From positions 496,001 through 560,000 of the forward strand of contig NZ_JONP01000001.1 in assembly GCF_000711725.1 (NCBI RefSeq): DNA of 64,000 nt, given 5' to 3'. The translations under genes were made by a program, and so were the position numbers. This document shows, piece by piece, positions 9,310 to 17,504 of the stretch. Under the pieces are notes generated by a model. The model had not been told where the DNA came from and did no database searches. It saw only the letters and a list, made by a program, of their open reading frames with translations. Numbering within the stretch: the stretch's first letter is position 1; each line of letters starts with the position of its first letter. Source of the DNA: Roseomonas aerilata DSM 19363. Its GTDB lineage: Bacteria > Pseudomonadota > Alphaproteobacteria > Acetobacterales > Acetobacteraceae.

Positions 9310-10182
9310 TCAGCCCGCCGCCACCGCCGCCTCGTCCATGTCCACGCCAACGCAGACCGAATGCCTGCCGCCCCCCAGGATGACACCGAGCAGCGGCGAG
9401 ACATCCCCGAAGTCGCGGCCCCAGCCGAGGACCACGTGCTCCTCCGCGACGAAGAGGCTGTTGGTGGGATCCATCTCCACCCATCCTGCCTCAGGCCCCA
9501 TCCAGGCGGCCACCCAGGCATGGGACTGGTCCACCCCGACCCGGCGAACTCCGCCTGGTGGCGGCCGTGTGCGAATATAGCCGGAGACGTAGCGCGCGGG
9601 GATGCCGAGCATCCGGAGGCCGGTCACGAGCAGATGCGCAAAATCCTGGCACACCCCGGCCCGGCGTCGCAGCACCTCCTCCACCGGGGTGGAGACGGTG
9701 GTGACGCCCGCGCGGAAGGCCATGTGGTCGCGGAAATCCGCGATCAGCTCTACTGCCGCCTCCCCGACCGGGCGACCGGGCGTGAAATAGGGGGCGAGGA
9801 AAGCGCGCGCAGCCTCCACGGGCGGCAGGGTCGGGCTCGGAAAAAGGAACTCCGCCGCCTCGGCGCGCGCGAGGGCAAGGCCGCGGATCGCCTCCCAGGG
9901 CGGGGTCGCAGTCGGCAGCGGCGCGGGCGCCGTCACCTCCATGATGGAGTCGGCGGTCACCGTCAGGCGCGCGTGCGGCCGGTCGAGGTAGAGCCAGGCG
10001 GTCGGGTTGCCGAAATGGTCCAGCCCCTCACTCCGCCGCGCCGGCGCGGGATCGCAGGACAGCGACGTGTTCAGCACCCGCTGGCGCGGCAGCGGGCGCG
10101 GCGTCAGGTGCAGGAGATGCGTCGCCATCTCCACCGGCAGTTCATAGGCATAGGCTGTGACATGGCGGACCCGGTAGATCAC
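9310..10182 (-). CDS. Transglutaminase-like cysteine protease-fold protein, bacterial N-terminal domain type (first copy)
   Basis: 290 residues. The N-terminal beta-rich Bact_transglu_N domain opens with YRVRHVTAYAYELPV, and the papain-like transglutaminase core carries the catalytic cysteine in RAGVCQDFAHLL (~residue 177), the histidine in SHAWVAAW (~225) and the aspartate in WVEMDPTNS (~240). Its start overlaps the end of the ATP-grasp/alpha-E gene by 4 bases (10179-10182), so it is translated with it. In published comparative genomics, transglutaminases of this type sit with ATP-grasp and alpha-E proteins in predicted peptide synthesis or processing operons; no product is known. No signal peptide is seen. 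Confidence 0.9.
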   Translation of the reverse strand: MIYRVRHVTAYAYELPVEMATHLLHLTPRPLPRQRVLNTSLSCDPAPARRSEGLDHFGNPTAWLYLDRPHARLTVTADSIMEVTAPAPLPTATPPWEAIRGLALARAEAAEFLFPSPTLPPVEAARAFLAPYFTPGRPVGEAAVELIADFRDHMAFRAGVTTVSTPVEEVLRRRAGVCQDFAHLLVTGLRMLGIPARYVSGYIRTRPPPGGVRRVGVDQSHAWVAAWMGPEAGWVEMDPTNSLFVAEEHVVLGWGRDFGDVSPLLGVILGGGRHSVCVGVDMDEAAVAAG

Positions 10183-12608
10183 GCCGCCCCCCGCACGGGC
10201 ACTTCCGCCGTATCCACGCCCAGCAGCCGCGGCGCCGCGACGAGGGTGAAGTAGCGCCGCCCGATCGCGTCCGAGAGGGTCCCGACCGAATTCTCGAGCG
10301 AGAGCAGCCGCGGCGAGAGGCGGGTCGCGGCCAGCGCGGGATCCGAAGCCTCCGCCACCTCCGCCGCCATCGCCTCGCCTTCCCGCCGCAGCCGCCCCGC
10401 CCAGCCCGAGAGCGTGGGATCGCCGCCGCCCTCGACGCCCGCCAGCAGCGCCTCCGCGGCGGCAAGCTGGAAGACGAGGCCCCGCGGATTGGCCGGATCC
10501 GCCATCACCAGGTCCAGCGCCGGCGCCGGCTGCAGGAGGTGGAGGTAGCGCGTGCGATAGGTGATGACGGAATCGCAGAGCTCGAGGGAGAGGGCGAGCG
10601 CGCTCTCCACCCGCGCCGGCGGCTCAGCCAGGAGATGCCCGAGAAGCGCCGCGACGCTCGCCCCCCGCTCCAGCCGCCGACCGAGGTCGAGGAAGGTGTG
10701 GGCACCCCCGCGCACCATGTTCTCCGCCGCCACTCCGGCAACGCCGGACGCATAGCGCACGAGCCCGCCGAGCGCCGCCCCCAGCGCCGCGGGTGTTGCT
10801 GCTTCCATCAGCGCGGCCCGGCAGTCCCGCAGCGGCAGCGTGAAGGCGGCGTGCATGTCGCCGGTCAGCCGGTCCCGCGTGCCCTCCACCAGCCGGGCGA
10901 CCTCGCCCGTCAGCCGGTGCAACCGGCCGCCGCCGCGCCCCGATTGCAGCAGCGCCCGGCGCAGCGCCGCGTCGTCGCCGGAAGTCGGCAGCTCCTCCTC
11001 GGTGATAAGCTTCGCGTCCAGCAGGCAGCGCGACAGGGCTGCGACCTCCGCGAGGTCGCGGGGAAGCATGGGCGCACGGTCCAGCCGGGCCATGGCGGCC
11101 CGCATCAGCCGCGCGGAATCGTCCAACCGTTCTACGTAGCGGCCAAGCCAGAAGAGATTGTCCGCCACGCGTGAAGGCAGGTCACCCGCCGCACGGCGGA
11201 TCGCGAGCGCCGGCACCTGCAACGCCCCCGGACCGCGGATCTCCGCGCCCTCTTCCGAGAGCACCCAGACATCCTTCGAAATCTCGCCCGAACGCCCCTC
11301 CGCATCCGCCACCCGCGCGACGCCGCCCGGCAGGCATCGCCAGCCCGCCCCGTCGTGCAGCAGGAAGAGCCGCAGCGCGACCGGCCGCGGTTCCAGGTGC
11401 TCCCCGACCAGCGTGGGAGCGAGCGAGGCGGCCCCCCGCGCCACGGCCGCCCAGCCCCTCGGGTCGCCCCCGGCCTCCACGGCCCCGGCGCCCGCCTCGC
11501 CGGCCCGGCGCAGGACATATCCCGTGGGCGCGGCTTCGTAACGGGCGAGGGAGGCCGGATCGCCCAGCCAAAGCGTCTCCACCGAGGGCAGCGCCAGCTC
11601 CTCGCCGAGCAGGTCCCGGCACAGCACGGGCAGAAAGGCCGGCAGGGCAGGGGCCTCGGCCAGCCCGGCGCCCGGGTGGTTGTGCACGGAAAGACTGCCC
11701 GCCCGCACGGCATCCAGCAGCCCCGAGACGCCGAGCGCCGTCCGGCCGCCCAGTTCCAGCGGGTCGAGCAGCGCCCCGGGCACGCGAGAGAGAAGCACGC
11801 GCACCGGCTGCAGCCCACGCAACGTCTTCAGGAAAAGCACCCCGCCGCGCGCCGTCAGGTCGCCGGCCTCGGCCAGCGCGCAGGAGAGATCGCGCGCGAG
11901 CGTTACGTGCTCCGCCCATTGAGGGTGGGCAACGCCGGGGGTCAGGAGGGCGACTGCCGCGGCCCCCGCATACTCGGCACCTGCCGCCCGCTGCAGCACG
12001 TCCCGCCAGGCGTCCACGAAGGGGCGCAACGGTCGCATCTGCACGGCGCGCGCGCATTCCGGCAGTGTCCGCGCCATGTGGGAGCGGTTGGCATAGGCCT
12101 GCGCCAGCCCCTCCATCGAGACCACGCTGTCCGCCGCGACGCGCCAGCGCCCGTCGGCCCCGCGGATCAGGTCGGCGGCATAAAGGTGCAGGAAGGGCCC
12201 GGGCACGCTGTTGCAGCAGGGCCGGAGGAAGGCGGGGTTGGGAAAGACAAGCTCCGGCGGGATCGCGCCGCCGGCGAGGAGGGATTGCGGGCCGTAGAGA
12301 TCGGCCAGCACCGCTTCCAGCAGCCGGGCGCGCTGGGCCAAGCCCTGCGACAGTTCGGCGAACTCGGTGCCGTCCAGCAGCAGCGGCACCGGGTCCAGCC
12401 GCCCCGCGGCGCGCTGCCCGGGCGAGGCGGGCGAGGGGAGAAGGCCCGCCGAGCCCTCCTCCTCGAAGGCGCGATCCAGCAGGCGCGCGCGGGCGGCGAG
12501 CCCTCCCTCCGGCAGGCTCGAAAGCGCCCCAAGCAGCCCGCGCCAGCGCGGCCGCACATGCCCCCTGCCGTCGACCATCTCGTCGACCGGCTCGGCGGCG
12601 TCGCTCAC
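10179..12608 (-). CDS. Circularly permuted ATP-grasp protein fused to an alpha-E domain
   Basis: 809 residues. The first ~490 form a circularly permuted ATP-grasp enzyme (CP_ATPgrasp type), recognisable from the segments YGPQSLLAGGAIPPELVFPNP, SFRAHNHPG-like SLSVHNHPGAGLAEAPALPAF and LPSVETLWLGDP. The rest is an alpha-E helical domain starting at SRVADNLFWLGRYVERLDDS. In most genomes these two parts are separate adjacent genes; here they are fused. ATP-grasp enzymes join a carboxylate to an amine via an acyl phosphate, and the alpha-E domain is a predicted partner. Both flanking genes overlap it by 4 bases, giving a three-gene unit with two transglutaminase-like proteins. Confidence 0.9.
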   Translation of the reverse strand: MSDAAEPVDEMVDGRGHVRPRWRGLLGALSSLPEGGLAARARLLDRAFEEEGSAGLLPSPASPGQRAAGRLDPVPLLLDGTEFAELSQGLAQRARLLEAVLADLYGPQSLLAGGAIPPELVFPNPAFLRPCCNSVPGPFLHLYAADLIRGADGRWRVAADSVVSMEGLAQAYANRSHMARTLPECARAVQMRPLRPFVDAWRDVLQRAAGAEYAGAAAVALLTPGVAHPQWAEHVTLARDLSCALAEAGDLTARGGVLFLKTLRGLQPVRVLLSRVPGALLDPLELGGRTALGVSGLLDAVRAGSLSVHNHPGAGLAEAPALPAFLPVLCRDLLGEELALPSVETLWLGDPASLARYEAAPTGYVLRRAGEAGAGAVEAGGDPRGWAAVARGAASLAPTLVGEHLEPRPVALRLFLLHDGAGWRCLPGGVARVADAEGRSGEISKDVWVLSEEGAEIRGPGALQVPALAIRRAAGDLPSRVADNLFWLGRYVERLDDSARLMRAAMARLDRAPMLPRDLAEVAALSRCLLDAKLITEEELPTSGDDAALRRALLQSGRGGGRLHRLTGEVARLVEGTRDRLTGDMHAAFTLPLRDCRAALMEAATPAALGAALGGLVRYASGVAGVAAENMVRGGAHTFLDLGRRLERGASVAALLGHLLAEPPARVESALALSLELCDSVITYRTRYLHLLQPAPALDLVMADPANPRGLVFQLAAAEALLAGVEGGGDPTLSGWAGRLRREGEAMAAEVAEASDPALAATRLSPRLLSLENSVGTLSDAIGRRYFTLVAAPRLLGVDTAEVPVRGAA

Positions 12609-13441
12609 GCGGGAACCAGGGTGAGGGAGGCGGAGAAGTCCACGCCGCAGGCCTCGTGCGTGCCACTGACCGGCGCAGCCAGCCGCGGATCGGAGGCGGC
12701 GGAGAGCGGCAGGTGGAACTCCGCCGCGAGCAGCCCGGAGGTCGGGTCGAAGCCTACCCAGCCCGCGCCAGGCAGGAATGCTTCTGCCCAGGCGTGCAGC
12801 TCGGCCGTCCCCTCGTTCGTGTCGAGGAGATAGCCGGAGCAGAAGCGGGCGGCGATGCCCATGGCCCGGAAGGCCTGCACGAGGAGCCAGCCGGTGTCGC
12901 GGCAGGAGCCCTCGCCGCGGGAGACGACTTCCTCAGCTTCCCAGATGCCCGGTTCGTCCCGGCGGATGTAGCGAATTTCGCCGGCGACGCGGCGGGCGAG
13001 GGCGATGAGCAGCGGGATTGTGTCCTCCCCGCCGGCCTGCGCCTCCGGCAGTAGCGCCGCGAGACCCGGCCCGGCGGCCCCGCACCGCAGGTTCGGCGCC
13101 AGCTCCGCCGCCAGCAACGGCTCGTAGGTGAAGGGCCAGCGGTCGGCGCCGTCCTCCAGCAGGAAGGCGAAGGGGTTCACCGGCACCAGCTCCGCCTCCA
13201 GCACCGCGGTAATGGTGAAGTGCTCCACGCGTCCGTCGAAGACCGCCCGCGCCTCCGGATTGCCCTGCGGGTCGCGCCGCTGGAACAGCCGATGGTTCGC
13301 GGGCTCCACCGTTAGCGCATGCCGCCGGATCACGGCCGCCGCGTGCGGCGCGGGCGAGAGCCGGATCGTCTGCGGCCCCAGCAACACCGGCCGGTCATAC
13401 CGATAGGTGGTGACATGGGTGATGGTGACGGCGCTGACCAT
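12605..13441 (-). CDS. Transglutaminase-like protein (second copy)
   Basis: 278 residues from the ATG at 13441, chosen because the family opening (VTITHVTTYRYDRPV) follows at once; an ATG at 13483 would add 14 uncharacteristic residues. The layout matches the 9310-10182 protein: N-terminal beta domain, then the core with cysteine in GEGSCRDTGWLL (~residue 162), histidine in ELHAWAEAFLPG (~200) and aspartate in WVGFDPTSG (~217). It is the first gene of the three-gene unit and is coupled to the ATP-grasp fusion by a 4-base overlap. It resembles the other copy only moderately, so the two probably have distinct roles rather than being a recent duplication. Confidence 0.9.
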   Translation of the reverse strand: MVSAVTITHVTTYRYDRPVLLGPQTIRLSPAPHAAAVIRRHALTVEPANHRLFQRRDPQGNPEARAVFDGRVEHFTITAVLEAELVPVNPFAFLLEDGADRWPFTYEPLLAAELAPNLRCGAAGPGLAALLPEAQAGGEDTIPLLIALARRVAGEIRYIRRDEPGIWEAEEVVSRGEGSCRDTGWLLVQAFRAMGIAARFCSGYLLDTNEGTAELHAWAEAFLPGAGWVGFDPTSGLLAAEFHLPLSAASDPRLAAPVSGTHEACGVDFSASLTLVPA

Positions 13442-13631
13442 GCGGGGCGGAAGATGACCTCTCGGTGACGGGGCGCGCAGCATAGCCACCGGCGCGGCGG
13501 GGGATAGCCCGGATAGCCGCGCCGCGGCCCTGGCGCCCTGCCGCGCCGCCATGGCATCAAGGGCGGCGCGCATCGCGGCGGGCAGTGGGCCCGCCGACGG
13601 AACCGGCATCCAGGTACGGAGAAGCGGCCTC

Positions 13632-14645
13632 ATGGGCACGAAATATGTCATTCAACGCCGTGCCCTGCTGGCCGGCGGCACCGTGCTCTCCCTCGTTCCG
13701 GTGCCGGGCGCGCGCGTCACTGCCCAGGTGCTGGACAAGGTGGTCTTTCAGACGGACTGGCGCGCCCAGGCCGAGCACGGCGGCTACTACCAGGCGGTCG
13801 CGAATGGCATCTACCGCCGCTACGGCATCGAATGCGACCTGCGCCAGGGCGGCCCGCAGCAGTCGCCCGCGCAGCTCCTCGTCGGCGGGCGGGCGGACAT
13901 GATCATGTCCAACCCCTTCCAGGCCGTGAACTACGTGCGGGAACGGATCCCCTTCCTCTGCATCGCCTCGATCTTCCAGAAGGATCCGGTGATCCTGATG
14001 ACGCATGAGGAAGCCGGCATCAACGGCTTCGAGGACATGCGCGGCAAGCCGATCATGATGAGCGCCGCCGGCCGCGTCACGCACTGGCCCTTCCTGCGCA
14101 GCCGCTTCGGCTTCAGCGATTCGCAGATCCGCTCCTATACCTTCAACCTGCAGCCCTTCATGGCCGACAAGGGCGCGATCCAGCAGGGCTTCGTCTCGTC
14201 GGAGCCCTTCGCGGCCATGCAGGCCGGTGCGCGGCCGCGCGTCCATCTCCTCGCGGATGCCGGCTACGAGGCCTACAACACGACGATCGACATCTCGCGA
14301 AAGATGGCCACCGAGAAGCGCGACCTCGTGCAGCGCTTCATCGACGCGACGATGGAGGGGTGGAGCCAGTATATGAAGGGCGAGGACATCGGCGCCGCCA
14401 ACGCCCTCATCCAGGCCCAGAACGCCGAGATGCCCACCGACAAGATGGCCTATGGCCTTCGTGTCATGCAGGAGCGAAAGATCGTGACCGACCACGAGGC
14501 CGCAACGCTCGGGATCGGCGCCATGACGCATGAGCGCTGGGGCCGCTTCTACGAGACGATGCGCGACTACGGCGTCTATCCCGCCGGCCTCGACATCCGG
14601 CAGGCTTATTCGCTGGACTTCGTGAACCGCCGCATCGGCCCCTGA
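13632..14645 (+). CDS. NitT/TauT-type ABC transporter substrate-binding protein (second)
   Basis: 337 residues from the ATG at 13632, where a Tat-like signal begins (VIQRRALLAGGTVLSLVPV, residues 5-23). The mature start VVFQTDWRAQAEHGGYYQAV is the NMT1/THI5-like opening. GGPQQSPAQLLVGGRADM near residue 80 is the usual ligand-loop region. It is divergent from the transglutaminase unit, separated by 190 bp that probably hold both promoters. Like the receptor at 8189-9214 it has no membrane partners beside it. Ligands of this clade range from aromatic sulfonates to pyrimidine precursors, so the substrate is open. Confidence 0.87.
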   Translation: MGTKYVIQRRALLAGGTVLSLVPVPGARVTAQVLDKVVFQTDWRAQAEHGGYYQAVANGIYRRYGIECDLRQGGPQQSPAQLLVGGRADMIMSNPFQAVNYVRERIPFLCIASIFQKDPVILMTHEEAGINGFEDMRGKPIMMSAAGRVTHWPFLRSRFGFSDSQIRSYTFNLQPFMADKGAIQQGFVSSEPFAAMQAGARPRVHLLADAGYEAYNTTIDISRKMATEKRDLVQRFIDATMEGWSQYMKGEDIGAANALIQAQNAEMPTDKMAYGLRVMQERKIVTDHEAATLGIGAMTHERWGRFYETMRDYGVYPAGLDIRQAYSLDFVNRRIGP

Positions 14646-14658
14646 CCCCCGCGCCGGG

Positions 14659-15372
14659 CTACCAGGGCAGGTCCACCCAGGAGAGGTGGCCGCCCTTCCC
14701 CGCGCCCGTGTCCATGAACACGGCCGCCCCGCCGCCGGCGCCCACCTGCATCAGCGGGCGCCCGTTGGCGCTGCGCACCTCGTGGCCGCAATAGATGGTG
14801 AAGCCCTGGGGGATGCGGTCCACCCAGTCGTGCAGGCGCTCGGGGTAGCCGTCCTCCCGCATCCGGCTGGTCACCTGGCCGAAGATGGCGCGGGGCACGA
14901 GGCCCTCCGGCTTCCGCGCCCCCGCATCGGGCGGGGAGACGGCGTGCAGCATGCGCGGGTGGAAGCCGCCATGGACGAAAAGCCGCTGGTCGATCCTGAG
15001 CCAGGCCGGCGCCCGGCCGATCTCGAGCACCGCCCGCCGGCGCAGCGCCTCCGCGTCCTCCGCGGCGTCGATCTGCTCGAGCGTGCGGCCCAGCCCGTTC
15101 GCCTCGATCCGGATCGTTGCGCCTTCCAGCGCGCGCCGCAGCTTGTGGTCGTGGTTGCCGAGGACGAAGAGGCCGCGCCCCTCGGCCCGCAGCGCGAAGG
15201 CCCGGCGCAGCACGCCCGGCGCATCCGGCCCGCCATCCGTCAGGTCGCCGAGCTGGATAAGGAACAGCCGCTCCGCCTGCGCGCCGTCCGCGGCGGCGTG
15301 GAAGGCCGCGGCCTCCCCGTGCACGTCGCCGACGACGCGGATGCCTTCGAAGCGGTCGCGCAACTCCCTCAA
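14659..15372 (-). CDS. Metallophosphoesterase (PPP-type serine/threonine phosphatase-like)
   Basis: 237 residues. All metal-site motifs of the PPP phosphoesterase fold are present: VVGDVHGE (~residue 13), LGDLTDGG (~43), LGNHDHK (~72), FVHGGFHP (~133) and YCGHE (~195). Prokaryotic relatives include ApaH- and PrpA-like enzymes that remove protein phosphates or cleave dinucleoside polyphosphates. The only suitable start is the TTG at 15372, which overlaps the photolyase stop as TTGA, so translation is coupled to the preceding gene; a second in-frame TTG nine bases downstream is possible. It is the last gene of a repair-type run, suggesting a regulatory or nucleotide-cleanup role. Confidence 0.85.
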   Translation of the reverse strand: MRELRDRFEGIRVVGDVHGEAAAFHAAADGAQAERLFLIQLGDLTDGGPDAPGVLRRAFALRAEGRGLFVLGNHDHKLRRALEGATIRIEANGLGRTLEQIDAAEDAEALRRRAVLEIGRAPAWLRIDQRLFVHGGFHPRMLHAVSPPDAGARKPEGLVPRAIFGQVTSRMREDGYPERLHDWVDRIPQGFTIYCGHEVRSANGRPLMQVGAGGGAAVFMDTGAGKGGHLSWVDLPW

Positions 15373-16812
15373 GCCGCCTCCTCCTCGGACAGCGCGCCTC
15401 GGGCCACCGCGCGAAGGGCGGCGAGCGCGCGGGCGCGCCCGGCTGCGTGCTCCACCACAGGGCGCGGATACACGCCCTCCTCAAGCCCGGCCGCGCGGCG
15501 CACCGCCTCCGGCGCCTCCCAGGGGCGGTGGATGAAGCGCGAGGGCATGCGCGCCAGCTCCGGCACCCAGCGGCGCACATAGACGCCCTCCGGATCGAAC
15601 TTCTCGCCCTGCGCCACCGGGTTGAACACGCGGAAATAGGGCGAGGAATCCGTCCCGCTGCCGGCGATCCACTGCCAGGAGGCGCCGTTGTTCGCGGGGT
15701 CGGCGTCGACCAGCGTGTCCATGAACCAGGCGAAGCCGTCCTGCCATGGCTGGAGAAGGTGCTTCACCAGGAGCGAAGAAGCGATCATCCGCACCCGGTT
15801 ATGCATCCACCCGATCCGCCAGAGCTGCCGCATGCCGGCGTCCACGACCGGATAGCCGGTGCGCCCGCCACGCCAGGCGGCAAGCAATTCCCGGTCCGGC
15901 GCGAAAGGGAAGGCGGCGAAGCGCTCGCGCAGCGCGCCGCGTCAGCTCCGGCCGGTGCCAGAGGAGGTGGTGCGAGAATTCCCGCCACAGGACCTCCCGC
16001 AGGAAGGGCAGGGCCGCCTCTCCGCCGGCCTCCCGCGCCGCGTGCCAGACCTGGCGCGGCGAGACCTCCCCCCAGCGAAGATGAGGCGAGAGGCCAGATG
16101 AGCCCTCGATCCCCGGGTCGTTCCGACGCGTCGGATAGTCCGGCAGCCCGCCCGCGGTGAAGCGCGCCAGGCGCTCCATCGCCCCGGCTTCGCCAGGCCG
16201 CCATGCGGTGCCGAACTCCGCCGCCCAGTCCGGCTGGGGCGGGCGCGGAAGCAGGGCGAGGTCGTCCAGCGCCAGACCGGGGGAGGGCAGGGCGATACCG
16301 TCCAGACGCGCCGGCGCCTCCTGCGGCGTCGGCGGCTCGCCCATGGCCAGGATCTTGCGGGCGAAGGGCGCATAGACCGTATAGGGCCGTCCCGATCCCG
16401 CCAGGATCGAATCCGGCCGCAGCAGGTGGGTGGAGGCGTGCAGTTCCAGCCGTCGCCCCTCGGCCGTGAGCCGCGCGGACAGCGCCGCTTCCTGAGCCCG
16501 CGCCCAGGGCTCCGTCAGCCAGCCTGCCCGCACCGAGGCCGCGCCCGTTTCCTGCGCCAGCCCCGCCAGCAGGGACACGGCATCCCCACGCAGGAGCAGC
16601 AGCGGCGCGCCCCGCGCGGCGAGTCCCCTTCCCAGCGCCGCAAGACTGTGGTGCAGCCACCACCGCGCCGCGCCGCCATAGGCGAGATCCCCCGCCGCCA
16701 CGTCGTCGAGCACGAAGACCGGCAGCACCGGCCCCTCCGCCGCCGCCAGAAGGGCGGGATTGTCGGCCAGCCGCAGGTCCTGGCGGAACCAGACGATCGA
16801 AGGGGAAGTCAT
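15369..16812 (-). pseudogene. Class I deoxyribodipyrimidine photolyase/cryptochrome, frameshifted
   Basis: Two frames together encode a complete photolyase. From the ATG at 16812 the antenna-binding and FAD domains read normally (VWFRQDLRLADNP, then SSGLSPHLRWGEVSP, WREFSHHLLWHRPELTRR). The frame is then lost near 15933, and the other frame continues with ERFAAFPFAPDRE, TGYPVVDAGMRQLWRIGW, MHNRVRM and FDPEGVYVRRWVPEL. The total of 1444 bases is 481 codons plus one base, consistent with loss of one GC unit in a CGCGCGC run or gain of one base. Restoring the frame gives ~480 residues, the normal length. Either a sequencing error or a recent mutation explains it, because all other motifs are intact. 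It starts by ATGA overlap with pdeM. Confidence 0.88.
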
Positions 16813-17504
16813 GCCGCGCTCTCCGCCCGCCGCCGCATCGGGGGCAGCGGCACGCTGTGCAGCCGGTCCGCGCCGAGCATGAAAACCCGCCCGCCCCGCG
16901 GGAACAGCCCACCCAGCGCCGGATCGCGCATGTCGAGCCCGCCCGTATAGGCGCCGAAGGCCGGCAGGATCACCCGCCGCCCATCGGTCGCGAAGCAAGG
17001 ACGGCTCACGGGGCCGGCGCGGGTGGCGAGCGTGGCCTTGGGGTGGAAATGCCCGCTCAACTCGCCCATGGCACGCGGATCGGCCTCGTGCCGGAAGGTG
17101 AGGGGGCCGTCCGTCATCGCTTCCACCGCCACCCCCGGCAGTCCCTCCGGTGCCACCGGGTCATGGTTGCCGAGTACCCAGACAACCTCCTCCACCGCGC
17201 CGAGGATGCGGACGAGGGTCGCGCAGTCGGCCGGCGCCATGCGCTGGCAGCCCAGCGCGTCGTGAAAGCTGTCGCCCAGCAGGATCAGGCGCGCCGGCCC
17301 GTAGCGCCGCACGGCGAGCGCGAGCTTCGAGAGCGTCTCCCTGGTATCGTAGGGCGGCACGAAAAACCCGCGCGCCGCGAAGTGGCTGCCCTTCTCGAGG
17401 TGCAGGTCCGAGACGACGAGCGTTCGCCGCGCCGGCCATGAGACGACGCCGCAGGGGTCAAGCATCAGCCGCTCTCCCGCCAGGTGCAGGGGGGCGGCGG
17501 TCAC
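16809..17504 (-). CDS. pdeM: Ligase-associated DNA damage response endonuclease PdeM
   Basis: 231 residues from a GTG at 17504 that overlaps the helicase stop as GTGA; the open frame extends further but the overlap and homology fix the start. Calcineurin-like metal motifs are clear: VVSDLHLEKGS (~residue 33), LGDSFHD (~75), LGNHDP (~112) and GHFHPK (~150). PdeM-type proteins are metallophosphoesterases found next to Lhr-like helicases, ATP-dependent ligases and exonucleases in bacterial repair operons. Here it sits between the helicase and a photolyase. The ligase and exonuclease normally found in the same cluster are absent from the window. Confidence 0.92.
   Translation of the reverse strand: MTAAPLHLAGERLMLDPCGVVSWPARRTLVVSDLHLEKGSHFAARGFFVPPYDTRETLSKLALAVRRYGPARLILLGDSFHDALGCQRMAPADCATLVRILGAVEEVVWVLGNHDPVAPEGLPGVAVEAMTDGPLTFRHEADPRAMGELSGHFHPKATLATRAGPVSRPCFATDGRRVILPAFGAYTGGLDMRDPALGGLFPRGGRVFMLGADRLHSVPLPPMRRRAESAA

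Noticed and set aside
11171-13054. Long plus-strand frames opposite the ATP-grasp and second transglutaminase genes.
   Set aside because: Shadow reading of GC-rich coding DNA; composition is unlike a folded protein, and no motif is present.
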